Assembly (NCBI RefSeq): GCF_002960445.1
Contig: NZ_POJD01000287.1
Coordinates: 36,880 to 100,879 of the forward strand
Length of the DNA stretch: 64,000 bases
Source: Streptococcus suis
GTDB taxonomy: Bacteria; Bacillota; Bacilli; Lactobacillales; Streptococcaceae
Direction of reading: 5' to 3'
The notes beneath the pieces were generated by a model. The model did no database searches. It saw only the letters and a list, made by a program, of their open reading frames with translations, and was not told the DNA's origin. A program made the translations under genes and the position numbers. Position 1 is the first letter of the stretch; each line of letters opens with the position of its first letter. This document shows positions 20,850 through 27,581 of this stretch, one piece after another.

Positions 20850-21833
20850 TTAGGCATTTGCTGGAGCAAGGCTTTCACCAATTGCTTCTAAACGCTCTGC
20901 CCATTCTTGGCGAGTCAAGCCATTTTCAGAGATATAACGGTTGCGCTCGTGGGCACGGCATTCAGCTGAACAGCCACGAACATACTTGTGCTCGTTTTCT
21001 TCTGACATAAGGGTACGACGGTTACAGAATGGGTTGCCACAGTTGACATAGCGTTCACATGGTGTGCCATCAAACCAGTCCTTACCAACAACAACTGGGT
21101 CTACATGGTTGACATCAACAGCGATACGCTCGTCAAAGACATACATCTTACCATCCCACAATTCGCCACGAACTTCTGGGTCTTTACCATAGGTTGCGAT
21201 ACCACCGTGCAACTGACCGACATCCTTGTAACCTTCACGAACCATCCAGCCTGAGAATTTCTCACAGCGAACACCACCAGTACAGTAAACAACTACGCGC
21301 TTGTCCATGAATTTCTCTTTGTTATCACGGACCCATTGTGGCAATTCACGGAAGTTGCGGATGTCTGGGCGGATGGCACCACGGAAATGCCCAAGGTCGT
21401 ACTCGTAGTCATTACGTGTATCCAAAACAACTGTGTCTTCGTCCAAAAGAGCTTCCTTGAATTCTTTTGGTGACAAATAAGCACCTGTTGTTACAAGTGG
21501 GTCAATGTCACTGTCGAAGTCGTTGTCTTCTAGACCAAGGTGAACGATTTCTTTTTTATAACGAACAAACATTTTCTTGAAAGCTTGCTCATTTTCTTCA
21601 TCAATCTTAAACCACAAATCACTGAACAATGGGTTAGCATGAACATAGTCCATGTATTTTTGTGTTGTTTCGTAGTCACCAGAAACAGTACCGTTGATGC
21701 CTTCATCAGCAATCAAGATACGGCCTTTTAGTCCGATAGACTTACAGAAAGCCAAGTGCTCTGCAGCATACTCTTTGGCATTTTCAATTGGAACATACTT
21801 ATAGTATAACAATACGCGAATGTCTTTTGACAT
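20850..21833 (-). CDS. trhO: tRNA uridine(34) hydroxylase TrhO (rhodanese-related)
   Basis: Oxygen-dependent hydroxylase that makes 5-hydroxyuridine at the tRNA wobble position (YceA/TrhO family). The 327-residue protein has an N-terminal domain ([18 protein letters not shown]..., [16 protein letters not shown]), a rhodanese domain with the loop [17 protein letters not shown] at about residues 180-196 carrying the catalytic Cys, and a C-terminal Cys-rich part ([22 protein letters not shown]) likely to bind metal. It has its own promoter and terminator. Confidence 0.93.
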   Translation of the reverse strand: MSKDIRVLLYYKYVPIENAKEYAAEHLAFCKSIGLKGRILIADEGINGTVSGDYETTQKYMDYVHANPLFSDLWFKIDEENEQAFKKMFVRYKKEIVHLGLEDNDFDSDIDPLVTTGAYLSPKEFKEALLDEDTVVLDTRNDYEYDLGHFRGAIRPDIRNFRELPQWVRDNKEKFMDKRVVVYCTGGVRCEKFSGWMVREGYKDVGQLHGGIATYGKDPEVRGELWDGKMYVFDERIAVDVNHVDPVVVGKDWFDGTPCERYVNCGNPFCNRRTLMSEENEHKYVRGCSAECRAHERNRYISENGLTRQEWAERLEAIGESLAPANA

Positions 21834-21892
21834 GATTTCTCCTTCTCAATCTTTGCAATAGATGATAGAAATTTGACTTTTCTAGTCAAAGC

Positions 21893-21924
21893 CACCTTCC
21901 ATTATACCGCTTACAAGACTAAAA
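21893..21924 (-). promoter_or_regulatory. trhO promoter
   Basis: Minus-strand TTGTTT, 17 bases, TATAAT, about 65 bases upstream of the trhO ATG. The leader contains a small TTTGACT/AGTCAAA hairpin at about 21871-21889. Edges are approximate. Confidence 0.55.
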
Positions 21925-21929
21925 AACAA

Positions 21930-21970
21930 AAATCTGAACTGAAAATTACTCTTCCAATTCAGATTTGAGT
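21930..21970 (-). terminator. terminator overlapping the end of the unknown gene at 21946
   Basis: Minus-strand AAATCTGAA, lying in the last codons of the gene, pairs with TTCAGATTT beyond the stop and is followed by a T-rich run. Confidence 0.6.
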
Positions 21971-22872
21971 TGTTTCAATTTTTCCAAGTCATCATCACCG
22001 AGGAGTTGTCCCACCTGGCGCTTGTGGCGCTTGGCAATATTCTTCTTCCACTTGTCCTTTATGGGATCGGTCTGCTTAGCCCTATTTTTCGGTAGCTCCA
22101 CCTTCTCCTTCTCTTGCCACTCCACATCTTTAATCATCTCTTCCCAGTAGGTGACAATAGCAGAGCAGAGATAGGTTTGTAGTAAGCTCAGCCATTTTTC
22201 AACAAAAGTCGACGGTGGTCGATCCTCAACCAAGCGATAGGTCCTTTGGAGTTCAATGAGCTGGGACTGATATTTTTCCCACTGAAGCATGGATTTACTC
22301 GGTTTTTTACGATAGAGTTGGCTGTGGCCAATGACCTCTATATAGGGAGCTACAAACCGGCTAATCCGTATTTTGAGAGAGGAACGGGAAAGGTAGGTTG
22401 CAGTCAATAAACCTGATGCTAGGAGGCGCTCTACCTCCCTAGCCTGATTATCAGGGAAACGATAGTGGACCAAACAGCTAGCCTCTTCTTCCTCTATGAG
22501 CAAACGGACCTGTAACCTGCCTTTATGCCAACTAGCGAAAATATCCTGCTTAGCATCCCAAGCTTTCTGAAAAAATTGTAGCAAGTAGTAGCCTTGTTTG
22601 GTCAAGACACACCAACTTCCCTCTTGATAGAGGTAGTTTCGAATAGCCCCCTTCATGTAAAATTCCCCATGAAAATCATAGAAGGTGGGTTGTTTGTAGC
22701 TTGAGGTAGATGGATGATTACTGATGCGAAAGACCTTGTAATAAATCGTATTCCATAAAACACATATATAGAGAGAATCTGTCGTTCCAGACTGATAAAT
22801 GGTTAAAATCTCCTCGCCTGGATTGAGAATAGAATGAATAAGGGGAGCTATATTTTCTTCTGTCCAAGCCAT
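21946..22872 (-). CDS. protein of unknown function
   Basis: 308-residue soluble protein that I do not recognise. It is rich in Trp, Tyr and charged residues, has no signal peptide or membrane segment, and ends in a strongly basic then acidic helical tail (KKNIAKRHKRQVGQLLG, then DDDLEKLKQLKSELEE). The middle (about 185-250) looks helical. GGGAGG eight bases before the ATG supports the start, and it has its own promoter and terminator, so it is very probably expressed. It lies between trhO and the ECF S component. No function can be assigned from sequence. Confidence 0.75.
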   Translation of the reverse strand: MAWTEENIAPLIHSILNPGEEILTIYQSGTTDSLYICVLWNTIYYKVFRISNHPSTSSYKQPTFYDFHGEFYMKGAIRNYLYQEGSWCVLTKQGYYLLQFFQKAWDAKQDIFASWHKGRLQVRLLIEEEEASCLVHYRFPDNQAREVERLLASGLLTATYLSRSSLKIRISRFVAPYIEVIGHSQLYRKKPSKSMLQWEKYQSQLIELQRTYRLVEDRPPSTFVEKWLSLLQTYLCSAIVTYWEEMIKDVEWQEKEKVELPKNRAKQTDPIKDKWKKNIAKRHKRQVGQLLGDDDLEKLKQLKSELEE

Positions 22873-22916
22873 ACATCACTCCTCCCTTCATCTGACAATT
22901 TCTATTCTTTTATATT

Positions 22917-22946
22917 ATTATATCATACTGTCAATATCTTTCTCAA
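22917..22946 (-). promoter_or_regulatory. promoter of the unknown gene at 21946
   Basis: Minus-strand TTGAGA, 18 bases, TATAAT with extended -10 TGA. Its -35 starts at the end of the T-tract of the terminator at 22945-22976. Confidence 0.65.
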
Positions 22947-22976
22947 AAAAATCAACCTAGAAAATTTCTAGGTTGA
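22945..22976 (-). terminator. terminator of the UPF0397 gene
   Basis: Minus-strand perfect 13-bp stem ATCAACCTAGAAA / TTTCTAGGTTGAT followed by T7. Confidence 0.85.
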
Positions 22977-23028
22977 TAGTAACATTCGGTTTTTATTCTA
23001 TTTTTGATAGTCCTGTTCGTGAAAGTTC

Positions 23029-23574
23029 TTAATCTTTTGACAAACTACCTGTTTTCGTTTGCGAACGAGCATAAACTCCAAGAAGAATAGTACCAGCAAT
23101 GGCTATTGTAATACTATTGACAATCCCAGCTACCAAACCCTGAGTGAATACCTTATTTGCTGCTTCACTATAGATTACAATGTCCAATACTGGAGCGATA
23201 ATTCCCCAGGCAATGACATTGGCAACTACTTGGAAGATATTGAAAACTACAATATCTTTTCCTTCAAAAATCCCTTCCTCAACACGAAGACGATTTTTTG
23301 CAAAACCAATAACCAACCCTACTACTCCTGAGGCTAAAATCCATGACCACCAAGGTCCGTATGTCAACGAATCTTTAAGCGTATGGCCAATAAAACCTAC
23401 TAAAAAGCCAACTACTGGCCCAAATACAACTGACAAAAGTGCCTGAACAGCGTATTGGAGCTGAATTGAAGTATTTGGAACAAAAGTAGGAATGTTGATT
23501 AGCAAGCCAATGACAACAAAGAGGGCAGCACCGATACCGGTAGCAACGACTGTTTTGATAGAATTATTTTTCAT
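23029..23574 (-). CDS. UPF0397 membrane protein, putative ECF transporter S component
   Basis: 181-residue integral membrane protein of the UPF0397 family, predicted to be the substrate-binding S component of an ECF importer. It shows about five hydrophobic helices: [19 protein letters not shown] near the start, [25 protein letters not shown], the [13 protein letters not shown] segment, a helix around residue 120 and a C-terminal one. Databases sometimes label this family riboflavin-type, but the ligand is unproven. The ATG at 23574 has GAAGGAG six bases upstream and is preferred over one 5 codons earlier. It lies 20 bases downstream of the SAM-hydrolase-like gene and is followed by a strong terminator, so it is not co-transcribed with ecfA/ecfT. 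Confidence 0.85.
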   Translation of the reverse strand: MKNNSIKTVVATGIGAALFVVIGLLINIPTFVPNTSIQLQYAVQALLSVVFGPVVGFLVGFIGHTLKDSLTYGPWWSWILASGVVGLVIGFAKNRLRVEEGIFEGKDIVVFNIFQVVANVIAWGIIAPVLDIVIYSEAANKVFTQGLVAGIVNSITIAIAGTILLGVYARSQTKTGSLSKD

Positions 23575-23594
23575 AAAATTCTCCTTCATTTTCT

Positions 23595-24443
23595 TTAATT
23601 ACTAATGCGTTTGATTTCGATATGCCAGTTTTGACCGACACCGACATTATAGGCCTTGGCAAAGGATCCTTGGTTAATGGCCAAGCCCACTCGATAGAGT
23701 GAATTGATATAGAGCAGGGGTTGACCGATGCGGACATCCGCAAAAGACTTGCCATAGGTCACTTGGTTTTGATAGACCAACATGTCGTTGTTGTAAATGG
23801 TCACTTCAAAACGGTCCTCAAATTGCGGCTTCAAGGTATAAAATTCCTCACGCGTGATTGAGGTCCATAGTGAACCAAAGCGAACATCCAAGATGTCGAT
23901 AGCTCCTTTGACAAAGTCTGGTCCAACTTCTGTCGGAACGGTTGGAATTTCAACAATATCTGCCACCTGCAACTCTGGTCCAACTTCTTCAAAACTGATA
24001 TGACCTGAGGCTAATTTTGCACCCGTATAAGCATAAACATCACGACCATGGAAGGTATAGGAATGCTCCGTATTGGCTCTGCGATTGGCCACTTCTGAAA
24101 TTTCACGAACAGCCTTAATGCCCACATGTTTCTTGATGAAAGAAAGCGTTCCGTTATCCGGGGTAACGATATAGTGGTTTTGTTCCGTCAAAGCCACCAC
24201 ACTTTTACGCTTAGAGCCTACTCCTGGATCAACAACAGATACAAATGTCGTGCCTTCTGGCCAATATTCAACTGTCTGAAAAAGACGGTAAGAGCCTTCG
24301 AAAATATTGTAAGGTGTAATATCGTGGGTCAGGTTGTGAACAACTAGGTCACGCGACTCCTGAAGAGCCACACCAATCATAGCTGACACGGCACCATCTA
24401 CTAGACCAAAGTCAGATTGTAAAACAAGTAAATTATTTGACAT
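23595..24443 (-). CDS. SAM hydroxide adenosyltransferase family protein (DUF62)
   Basis: Member of the DUF62 family related to fluorinases, which hydrolyse S-adenosylmethionine to adenosine and methionine. The 282-residue protein has the N-terminal signature [17 protein letters not shown] with the SAM-binding Asp, [29 protein letters not shown] and TPDNGTLSF, all conserved in the family, and a C-terminal beta-barrel domain. It begins an operon with the UPF0397 S component. The pairing suggests that the imported compound or its turnover is tied to SAM, methionine or adenosine; that is inference. AGGAGGAG precedes the ATG. Confidence 0.87.
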   Translation of the reverse strand: MSNNLLVLQSDFGLVDGAVSAMIGVALQESRDLVVHNLTHDITPYNIFEGSYRLFQTVEYWPEGTTFVSVVDPGVGSKRKSVVALTEQNHYIVTPDNGTLSFIKKHVGIKAVREISEVANRRANTEHSYTFHGRDVYAYTGAKLASGHISFEEVGPELQVADIVEIPTVPTEVGPDFVKGAIDILDVRFGSLWTSITREEFYTLKPQFEDRFEVTIYNNDMLVYQNQVTYGKSFADVRIGQPLLYINSLYRVGLAINQGSFAKAYNVGVGQNWHIEIKRISN

Positions 24444-24470
24444 AGCTCCTCCTAAAAATGATACTGTTCT

Positions 24471-24499
24471 ATCATAACAGAAAAGCTACAAGCTTTCAA
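24471..24499 (-). promoter_or_regulatory. promoter of DUF62-UPF0397
   Basis: Minus-strand TTGAAA, 17 bases, TATGAT. The leader is only about 20 bases, so there is no room for a riboswitch. Confidence 0.78.
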
Positions 24500-24597
24500 A
24501 TAGCTATTTTCTAGGGATGGTTATAGTTATCTATTATAACCAGATAATACTACAAACTTTCTCAGTCACACAAAAAATAAATTTTTTAAAAAAACGC

Positions 24598-24626
24598 TTG
24601 CATTTCAAAAATTATTGTTTTATAAT
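24598..24626 (+). promoter_or_regulatory. promoter of the DUF2975/XRE module
   Basis: TTGCAT, 17 bases, TATAAT. The start of the -10 is covered by the left arm of the inverted repeat at 24611-24660. Confidence 0.8.
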
Positions 24627-24660
24627 AATTTTACAGATAATATTATCATAAAACAATAAT
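24611..24660 (+). promoter_or_regulatory. operator-like inverted repeat over the DUF2975/XRE promoter
   Basis: A perfect 13-base arm ATTATTGTTTTAT (24611-24623) recurs inverted as ATAAAACAATAAT (24648-24660), with a second, independent 12-base palindrome GATAATATTATC at 24636-24647 directly before the right arm. The left arm reaches into the -10 box and the right arm ends just before CGGAGG. This looks like a repressor site for the XRE protein encoded in the module, or a leader hairpin controlling translation. Confidence 0.65.
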
Positions 24661-24675
24661 AATCGGAGGTTTGCT

Positions 24676-25200
24676 ATGAAAACCAATCTACTCAAAACAG
24701 CTGGACTATTAGCTGGTTGTGTTCGCTATTTCTTCTATTTCACGATTGCTCTTTATACCATCTTTACCTTGGCTGGTCTTGGAGGCAACTCCTTTGCGAT
24801 AGACTCTTGGGAATACACCTTTAACAAACCCATTGACCAGATCAGTGTCTGGCTCATTCTTCTAACGACTGGATTGATTCTAATCGTCTTGGTCGCACTC
24901 AGTCACATTGCCTACCTAATTCAAAAACTTTGCAAGCTACTTCTGGAAGAAGATTATTTCGCTTCAGCTAGCCTAGTACTCTATCAGAAACTCTTCATCA
25001 GTTTGCTCGTCTTGACTGCTGGGCAATTTTGCCTAACCACTTTGTTTTTCCTGACACATGTTACTGGTCCAAACAACTTCCTCAATCTTCGCTGGTCAGA
25101 CTTTATCCTCAATGCCCTCTTCCTCTTCGCAACTTATTTTGTCTGGAGATTGGTTCAAAAAGGGCAACAATTAGCAACTGAGAACAGTGAGTTTATCTGA
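24676..25200 (+). CDS. DUF2975 membrane protein (first copy)
   Basis: 174-residue protein with four predicted membrane helices (about residues 17-36, 57-83, 105-128 and 140-160), matching the DUF2975 family. Such proteins are typically encoded next to a short Cro/C1 regulator, as here. The C-terminus FVWRLVQKGQQLATENSEFI resembles that of the second copy (MVLEKGVLLQAENDEII), so the two genes are paralogues. CGGAGG lies 9 bases before the ATG. The function is unknown; a membrane sensor partner for the regulator is one possibility. Confidence 0.8.
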   Translation: MKTNLLKTAGLLAGCVRYFFYFTIALYTIFTLAGLGGNSFAIDSWEYTFNKPIDQISVWLILLTTGLILIVLVALSHIAYLIQKLCKLLLEEDYFASASLVLYQKLFISLLVLTAGQFCLTTLFFLTHVTGPNNFLNLRWSDFILNALFLFATYFVWRLVQKGQQLATENSEFI

Positions 25201-25201
25201 T

Positions 25202-25417
25202 ATGGAAATGATTCGCGTAAACTTAGACAAGGTCCTCAAAGACCGACAAATGACTTCCAAGGACCTAGCAGAGCAAGTCGGCATCACCGAAGCCAATCTG
25301 TCCATTCTCAAGACAGGCAAGGCAAAAGGTATTCGTTTTAATACCCTGATGAGCATCTGCCGCATCCTAGACTGCCAACCAGGAGATATTTTGGAATATG
25401 TGAGGGAGGGGGAATAG
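25202..25417 (+). CDS. small XRE-family (Cro/C1) transcriptional regulator
   Basis: 71-residue stand-alone helix-turn-helix protein of the YozG-like type. The motif MTSKDLAEQVGITEANLSILKTGKAKGIRFNTL spans most of the protein in the usual five-helix arrangement, ending CRILDCQPGDILEYV. It begins 1 base after the preceding stop; a GTG 15 bases upstream is an alternative start overlapping that gene. It lies between two DUF2975 paralogues and is probably translationally coupled. The inverted repeat upstream of the operon is a candidate binding site. Confidence 0.88.
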   Translation: MEMIRVNLDKVLKDRQMTSKDLAEQVGITEANLSILKTGKAKGIRFNTLMSICRILDCQPGDILEYVREGE

Positions 25418-25418
25418 C

Positions 25419-25925
25419 ATGAACAAAAAGATATTTTTCAACATCGTCATACAGTTGCTAACGTTTATTCGTTATGGATTGATTGCCTTAACAGGACTAA
25501 TATTGTTGGCACTTCTTATTCTACTTATAGGCGGGAAACCTATTCAAAATAGTCTACAATTAGATGTCCCCTTTCCTATCATTGTTATTATTCTAATCAT
25601 AAGTATCCTATTGGTAGCCTGCTTTATCTACATGGCCACCATACTCAAAAAATTGCTCACCAACTTTCAAACAGGAACTATTTTCTCAACTGAAAATGTA
25701 GTCTATACAAAGATAATTTTAGGAACCTTAATCGTATGGACGAGCATACAATTTGCAAGTGCTTTTTTCCTATCTTACCTAGATTTAAAGAATGTAAGTG
25801 CCTTATATGATTTTTCACTTAGTGACTACTTCATAAATGGTGTGCTGGTTATTATTGCACTACTAGCAAAGATGGTGTTGGAAAAAGGTGTGCTTTTACA
25901 AGCTGAAAATGATGAAATTATATAA
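25419..25925 (+). CDS. DUF2975 membrane protein (second copy)
   Basis: 168-residue paralogue of the protein encoded at 24676-25200, also with four predicted helices (about 17-38, 48-72, 103-125 and 137-158) and a related C-terminus. GAGGGAGGGGG precedes the ATG, overlapping the XRE gene's last codons, and the start is 1 base past that stop, so translation is coupled. Sequence similarity to the first copy is clear at the ends and lower in the middle, suggesting an old duplication. Confidence 0.78.
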   Translation: MNKKIFFNIVIQLLTFIRYGLIALTGLILLALLILLIGGKPIQNSLQLDVPFPIIVIILIISILLVACFIYMATILKKLLTNFQTGTIFSTENVVYTKIILGTLIVWTSIQFASAFFLSYLDLKNVSALYDFSLSDYFINGVLVIIALLAKMVLEKGVLLQAENDEII

Positions 25926-25933
25926 AGGAGCCC

Positions 25934-26407
25934 ATGATGAAAAAGTATATTTCCCTCATTGCACTCTGCATGATGATACCTTGCTTAAGTGCTTGTCACT
26001 CTGTCACTTCAGAAGTTAATAAAGAAATGCAAAACGAGCTAACAGCAGCTTCCATTGAAACAGAAAAAGCTCTAAAAACAGATGAACGTCTGGCTAAGAT
26101 TGAGAACTTTCAGCAAATTGTCGAAATCACGACATCCAAAGGAGAATTCTCTCTTGAATCTCCTTTCTCTGGCAAAATCTATTTAATGGCAACAAAAGAA
26201 AATCTCGAGAAACTCTCAAAAGAAGAGTTTACTCTGAATGAAAAGAGCTTCTCAACTATCGATGCTGGTAGTAGCAATGATTTTAATATTCGCTATAAAA
26301 AACAAACTTACCTCACTGTTCAAACCCTATCCGTTCAAGATATGGAACAATTCGAGTACACCAAATCATCTTCCACTTCCGCTATTCTTGTCTTCTATCC
26401 AAACTAG
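25934..26407 (+). CDS. small putative lipoprotein of the DUF2975/XRE module
   Basis: 157-residue predicted lipoprotein. The N-terminus MMKKYISLIALCMMIPCLSACHSVTSEV is a type II signal with lipobox LSAC, giving a mature N-terminal lipid-Cys at residue 21. The mature part is hydrophilic and mixed alpha/beta, ending ILVFYPN. AAAGGAG lies just upstream; the second ATG (25937) has the better spacing. It is 8 bases after the second DUF2975 gene and closes the operon, before a perfect 12-bp hairpin. I do not recognise a family. Confidence 0.72.
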   Translation: MMKKYISLIALCMMIPCLSACHSVTSEVNKEMQNELTAASIETEKALKTDERLAKIENFQQIVEITTSKGEFSLESPFSGKIYLMATKENLEKLSKEEFTLNEKSFSTIDAGSSNDFNIRYKKQTYLTVQTLSVQDMEQFEYTKSSSTSAILVFYPN

Positions 26408-26477
26408 CAAAAATTCCTCGATTCAAGCTACAACCGTTCACTGAACAAGCCTCGCTTTTATATTTTTTGCTCGGGTT

Positions 26478-26507
26478 AAAACAGTCACTTCCCTGACTGT
26501 TTTAATC
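26478..26507 (+). terminator. terminator of the DUF2975/XRE operon
   Basis: TTAAAACAGTCA and TGACTGTTTTAA form a perfect 12-bp stem around CTTCCC. It is symmetrical and can act on both strands. Confidence 0.75.
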
Positions 26508-26510
26508 CAC

Positions 26511-26756
26511 TCCCCCGGACTTTTGAGCATAAAGAAAACTGCCTACCGGCAGTTCCAATCTCCAACCTTTTAATATAAAAAAAGTGCTAGTAGATTTCTC
26601 GATAAAAAGAAAACCAGCTTCTGCTGGTTCTCATTTCCAACCTTTTAATAAAAATGACTGTCCCCCGGACTTTTGAGTACAAAGAAAACTGCCTGCCGGC
26701 AGTTCCAATCTCCAACCTTTTAATAAAAATGACTGTCCCCCGGACAGTCATTTTTA
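26511..26756. repeat. three tandem hairpin units, 75-bp period
   Basis: The motif AAAGAAAAC followed by a small hairpin and then CCAACCTTTTAAT recurs at 26531, 26606 and 26681, exactly 75 bases apart. The hairpins are AACTGCC/GGCAGTT, AACCAGC/GCTGGTT and AACTGCC/GGCAGTT, so the middle unit has a different but compensated stem. TCCCCCGGACTTTTGAG precedes units 1 and 3. The last unit runs into the yebC terminator. This fills the 350-base gap between the lipoprotein and yebC; no gene is visible. Confidence 0.8.
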
Positions 26757-26763
26757 TTAAAAG
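26717..26763. terminator. yebC terminator, 22-bp perfect palindrome
   Basis: Arms at 26717-26738 and 26742-26763 are perfect inverted copies around CCC, with GGACAGTCATTTTT in the right arm. The right arm includes the yebC stop codon. It is a strong bidirectional terminator. Confidence 0.88.
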
Positions 26764-27473
26764 CCATCTACATTCGTGTAGATTTTTTGGACGTCTTCGT
26801 CGTCTTCGAGGGCGTCGTAGAGTTTTTCAAATGTTGCGAGGTCATCGCCGTCAAGTGATACTTCTGATTGTGGGATCATTTCAAGTTCAGTAACGTTAAA
26901 CTCTTCAATACCTGATTCCTTAAGTGCCACGATTGCCTTGTGCAAATCAGTTGGTGCTGTATAAACAGTGATTGTGCCGTCTTCTGCTTCTACGTCATCG
27001 ACTTCGACATCTGCTTCAAGGAGCAATTCGAAGATGGCATCTGCATCATCACCAGCAAAGACAACTACGCCTTTTTTATCAAACATGAATGATACGGAAC
27101 CAGACGCACCCATGTTACCACCGTTTTTACCAAAGGCAGAGCGAACATTGGCTGCCGTACGGTTTACATTTGATGTCAAGGTATCAACGATAATCATAGA
27201 ACCGTTTGGGCCAAAGCCTTCGTAACGACCTTCCACGAAAGTTTCGTCTGTGTTTCCTTTTGCCTTGTCAATGGCCTTGTCAATGATGTGTTTTGGAACC
27301 TGCGCTTGCTTAGCACGGTCGATAACAAATTTCAGCGCTGAGTTTGTTTCTGGATCTGGGTCACCCTTTTTCGCTGCTACATAGATTTCAACACCAAATT
27401 TGGCGTAAACTTTTGAGTTAGCACCGTCTTTTGCGGTTTTCTTGGCTACAATATTGGCCCATTTACGTCCCAT
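26757..27473 (-). CDS. yebC: YebC/PmpR family DNA-binding regulator or translation factor
   Basis: 238-residue YebC family protein. Motifs are [26 protein letters not shown] at the N-terminus, [23 protein letters not shown] in the middle, and the conserved [22 protein letters not shown]. Members have been described as transcription regulators (PmpR) and, more recently, as factors easing ribosome stalling at proline-rich stretches; which applies here is not visible. The N-terminal GRKWANI form is typical of the streptococcal type. AGGAGGTT precedes the ATG. Confidence 0.93.
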   Translation of the reverse strand: MGRKWANIVAKKTAKDGANSKVYAKFGVEIYVAAKKGDPDPETNSALKFVIDRAKQAQVPKHIIDKAIDKAKGNTDETFVEGRYEGFGPNGSMIIVDTLTSNVNRTAANVRSAFGKNGGNMGASGSVSFMFDKKGVVVFAGDDADAIFELLLEADVEVDDVEAEDGTITVYTAPTDLHKAIVALKESGIEEFNVTELEMIPQSEVSLDGDDLATFEKLYDALEDDEDVQKIYTNVDGF

Positions 27474-27546
27474 GGGGAACCTCCTACATTTTATAAAATC
27501 GCTTTATTATACCATAAATGGCAGGGATTGAGAAGATTTTTAAAAG

Positions 27547-27578
27547 CAAAAGACAAGCTCGCATGAACTTGTCTTTTT
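27547..27578 (-). terminator. ptsG terminator
   Basis: AAAAGACAAG / CTTGTCTTTT stem with a 10-base loop, just after the PTS gene stop on the minus strand. Confidence 0.75.
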
Positions 27579-27581
27579 ATC

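Noticed and set aside
24444..24600. Possible riboswitch ahead of the DUF62-UPF0397 transport operon.
   Set aside because: The promoter leaves only about 20 bases of leader and I see no conserved aptamer sequence.
26408..26756. CRISPR-like appearance of three regularly spaced repeats.
   Set aside because: The repeats are hairpins with conserved flanks rather than identical repeats separated by unique spacers of one size, and no cas gene is nearby.
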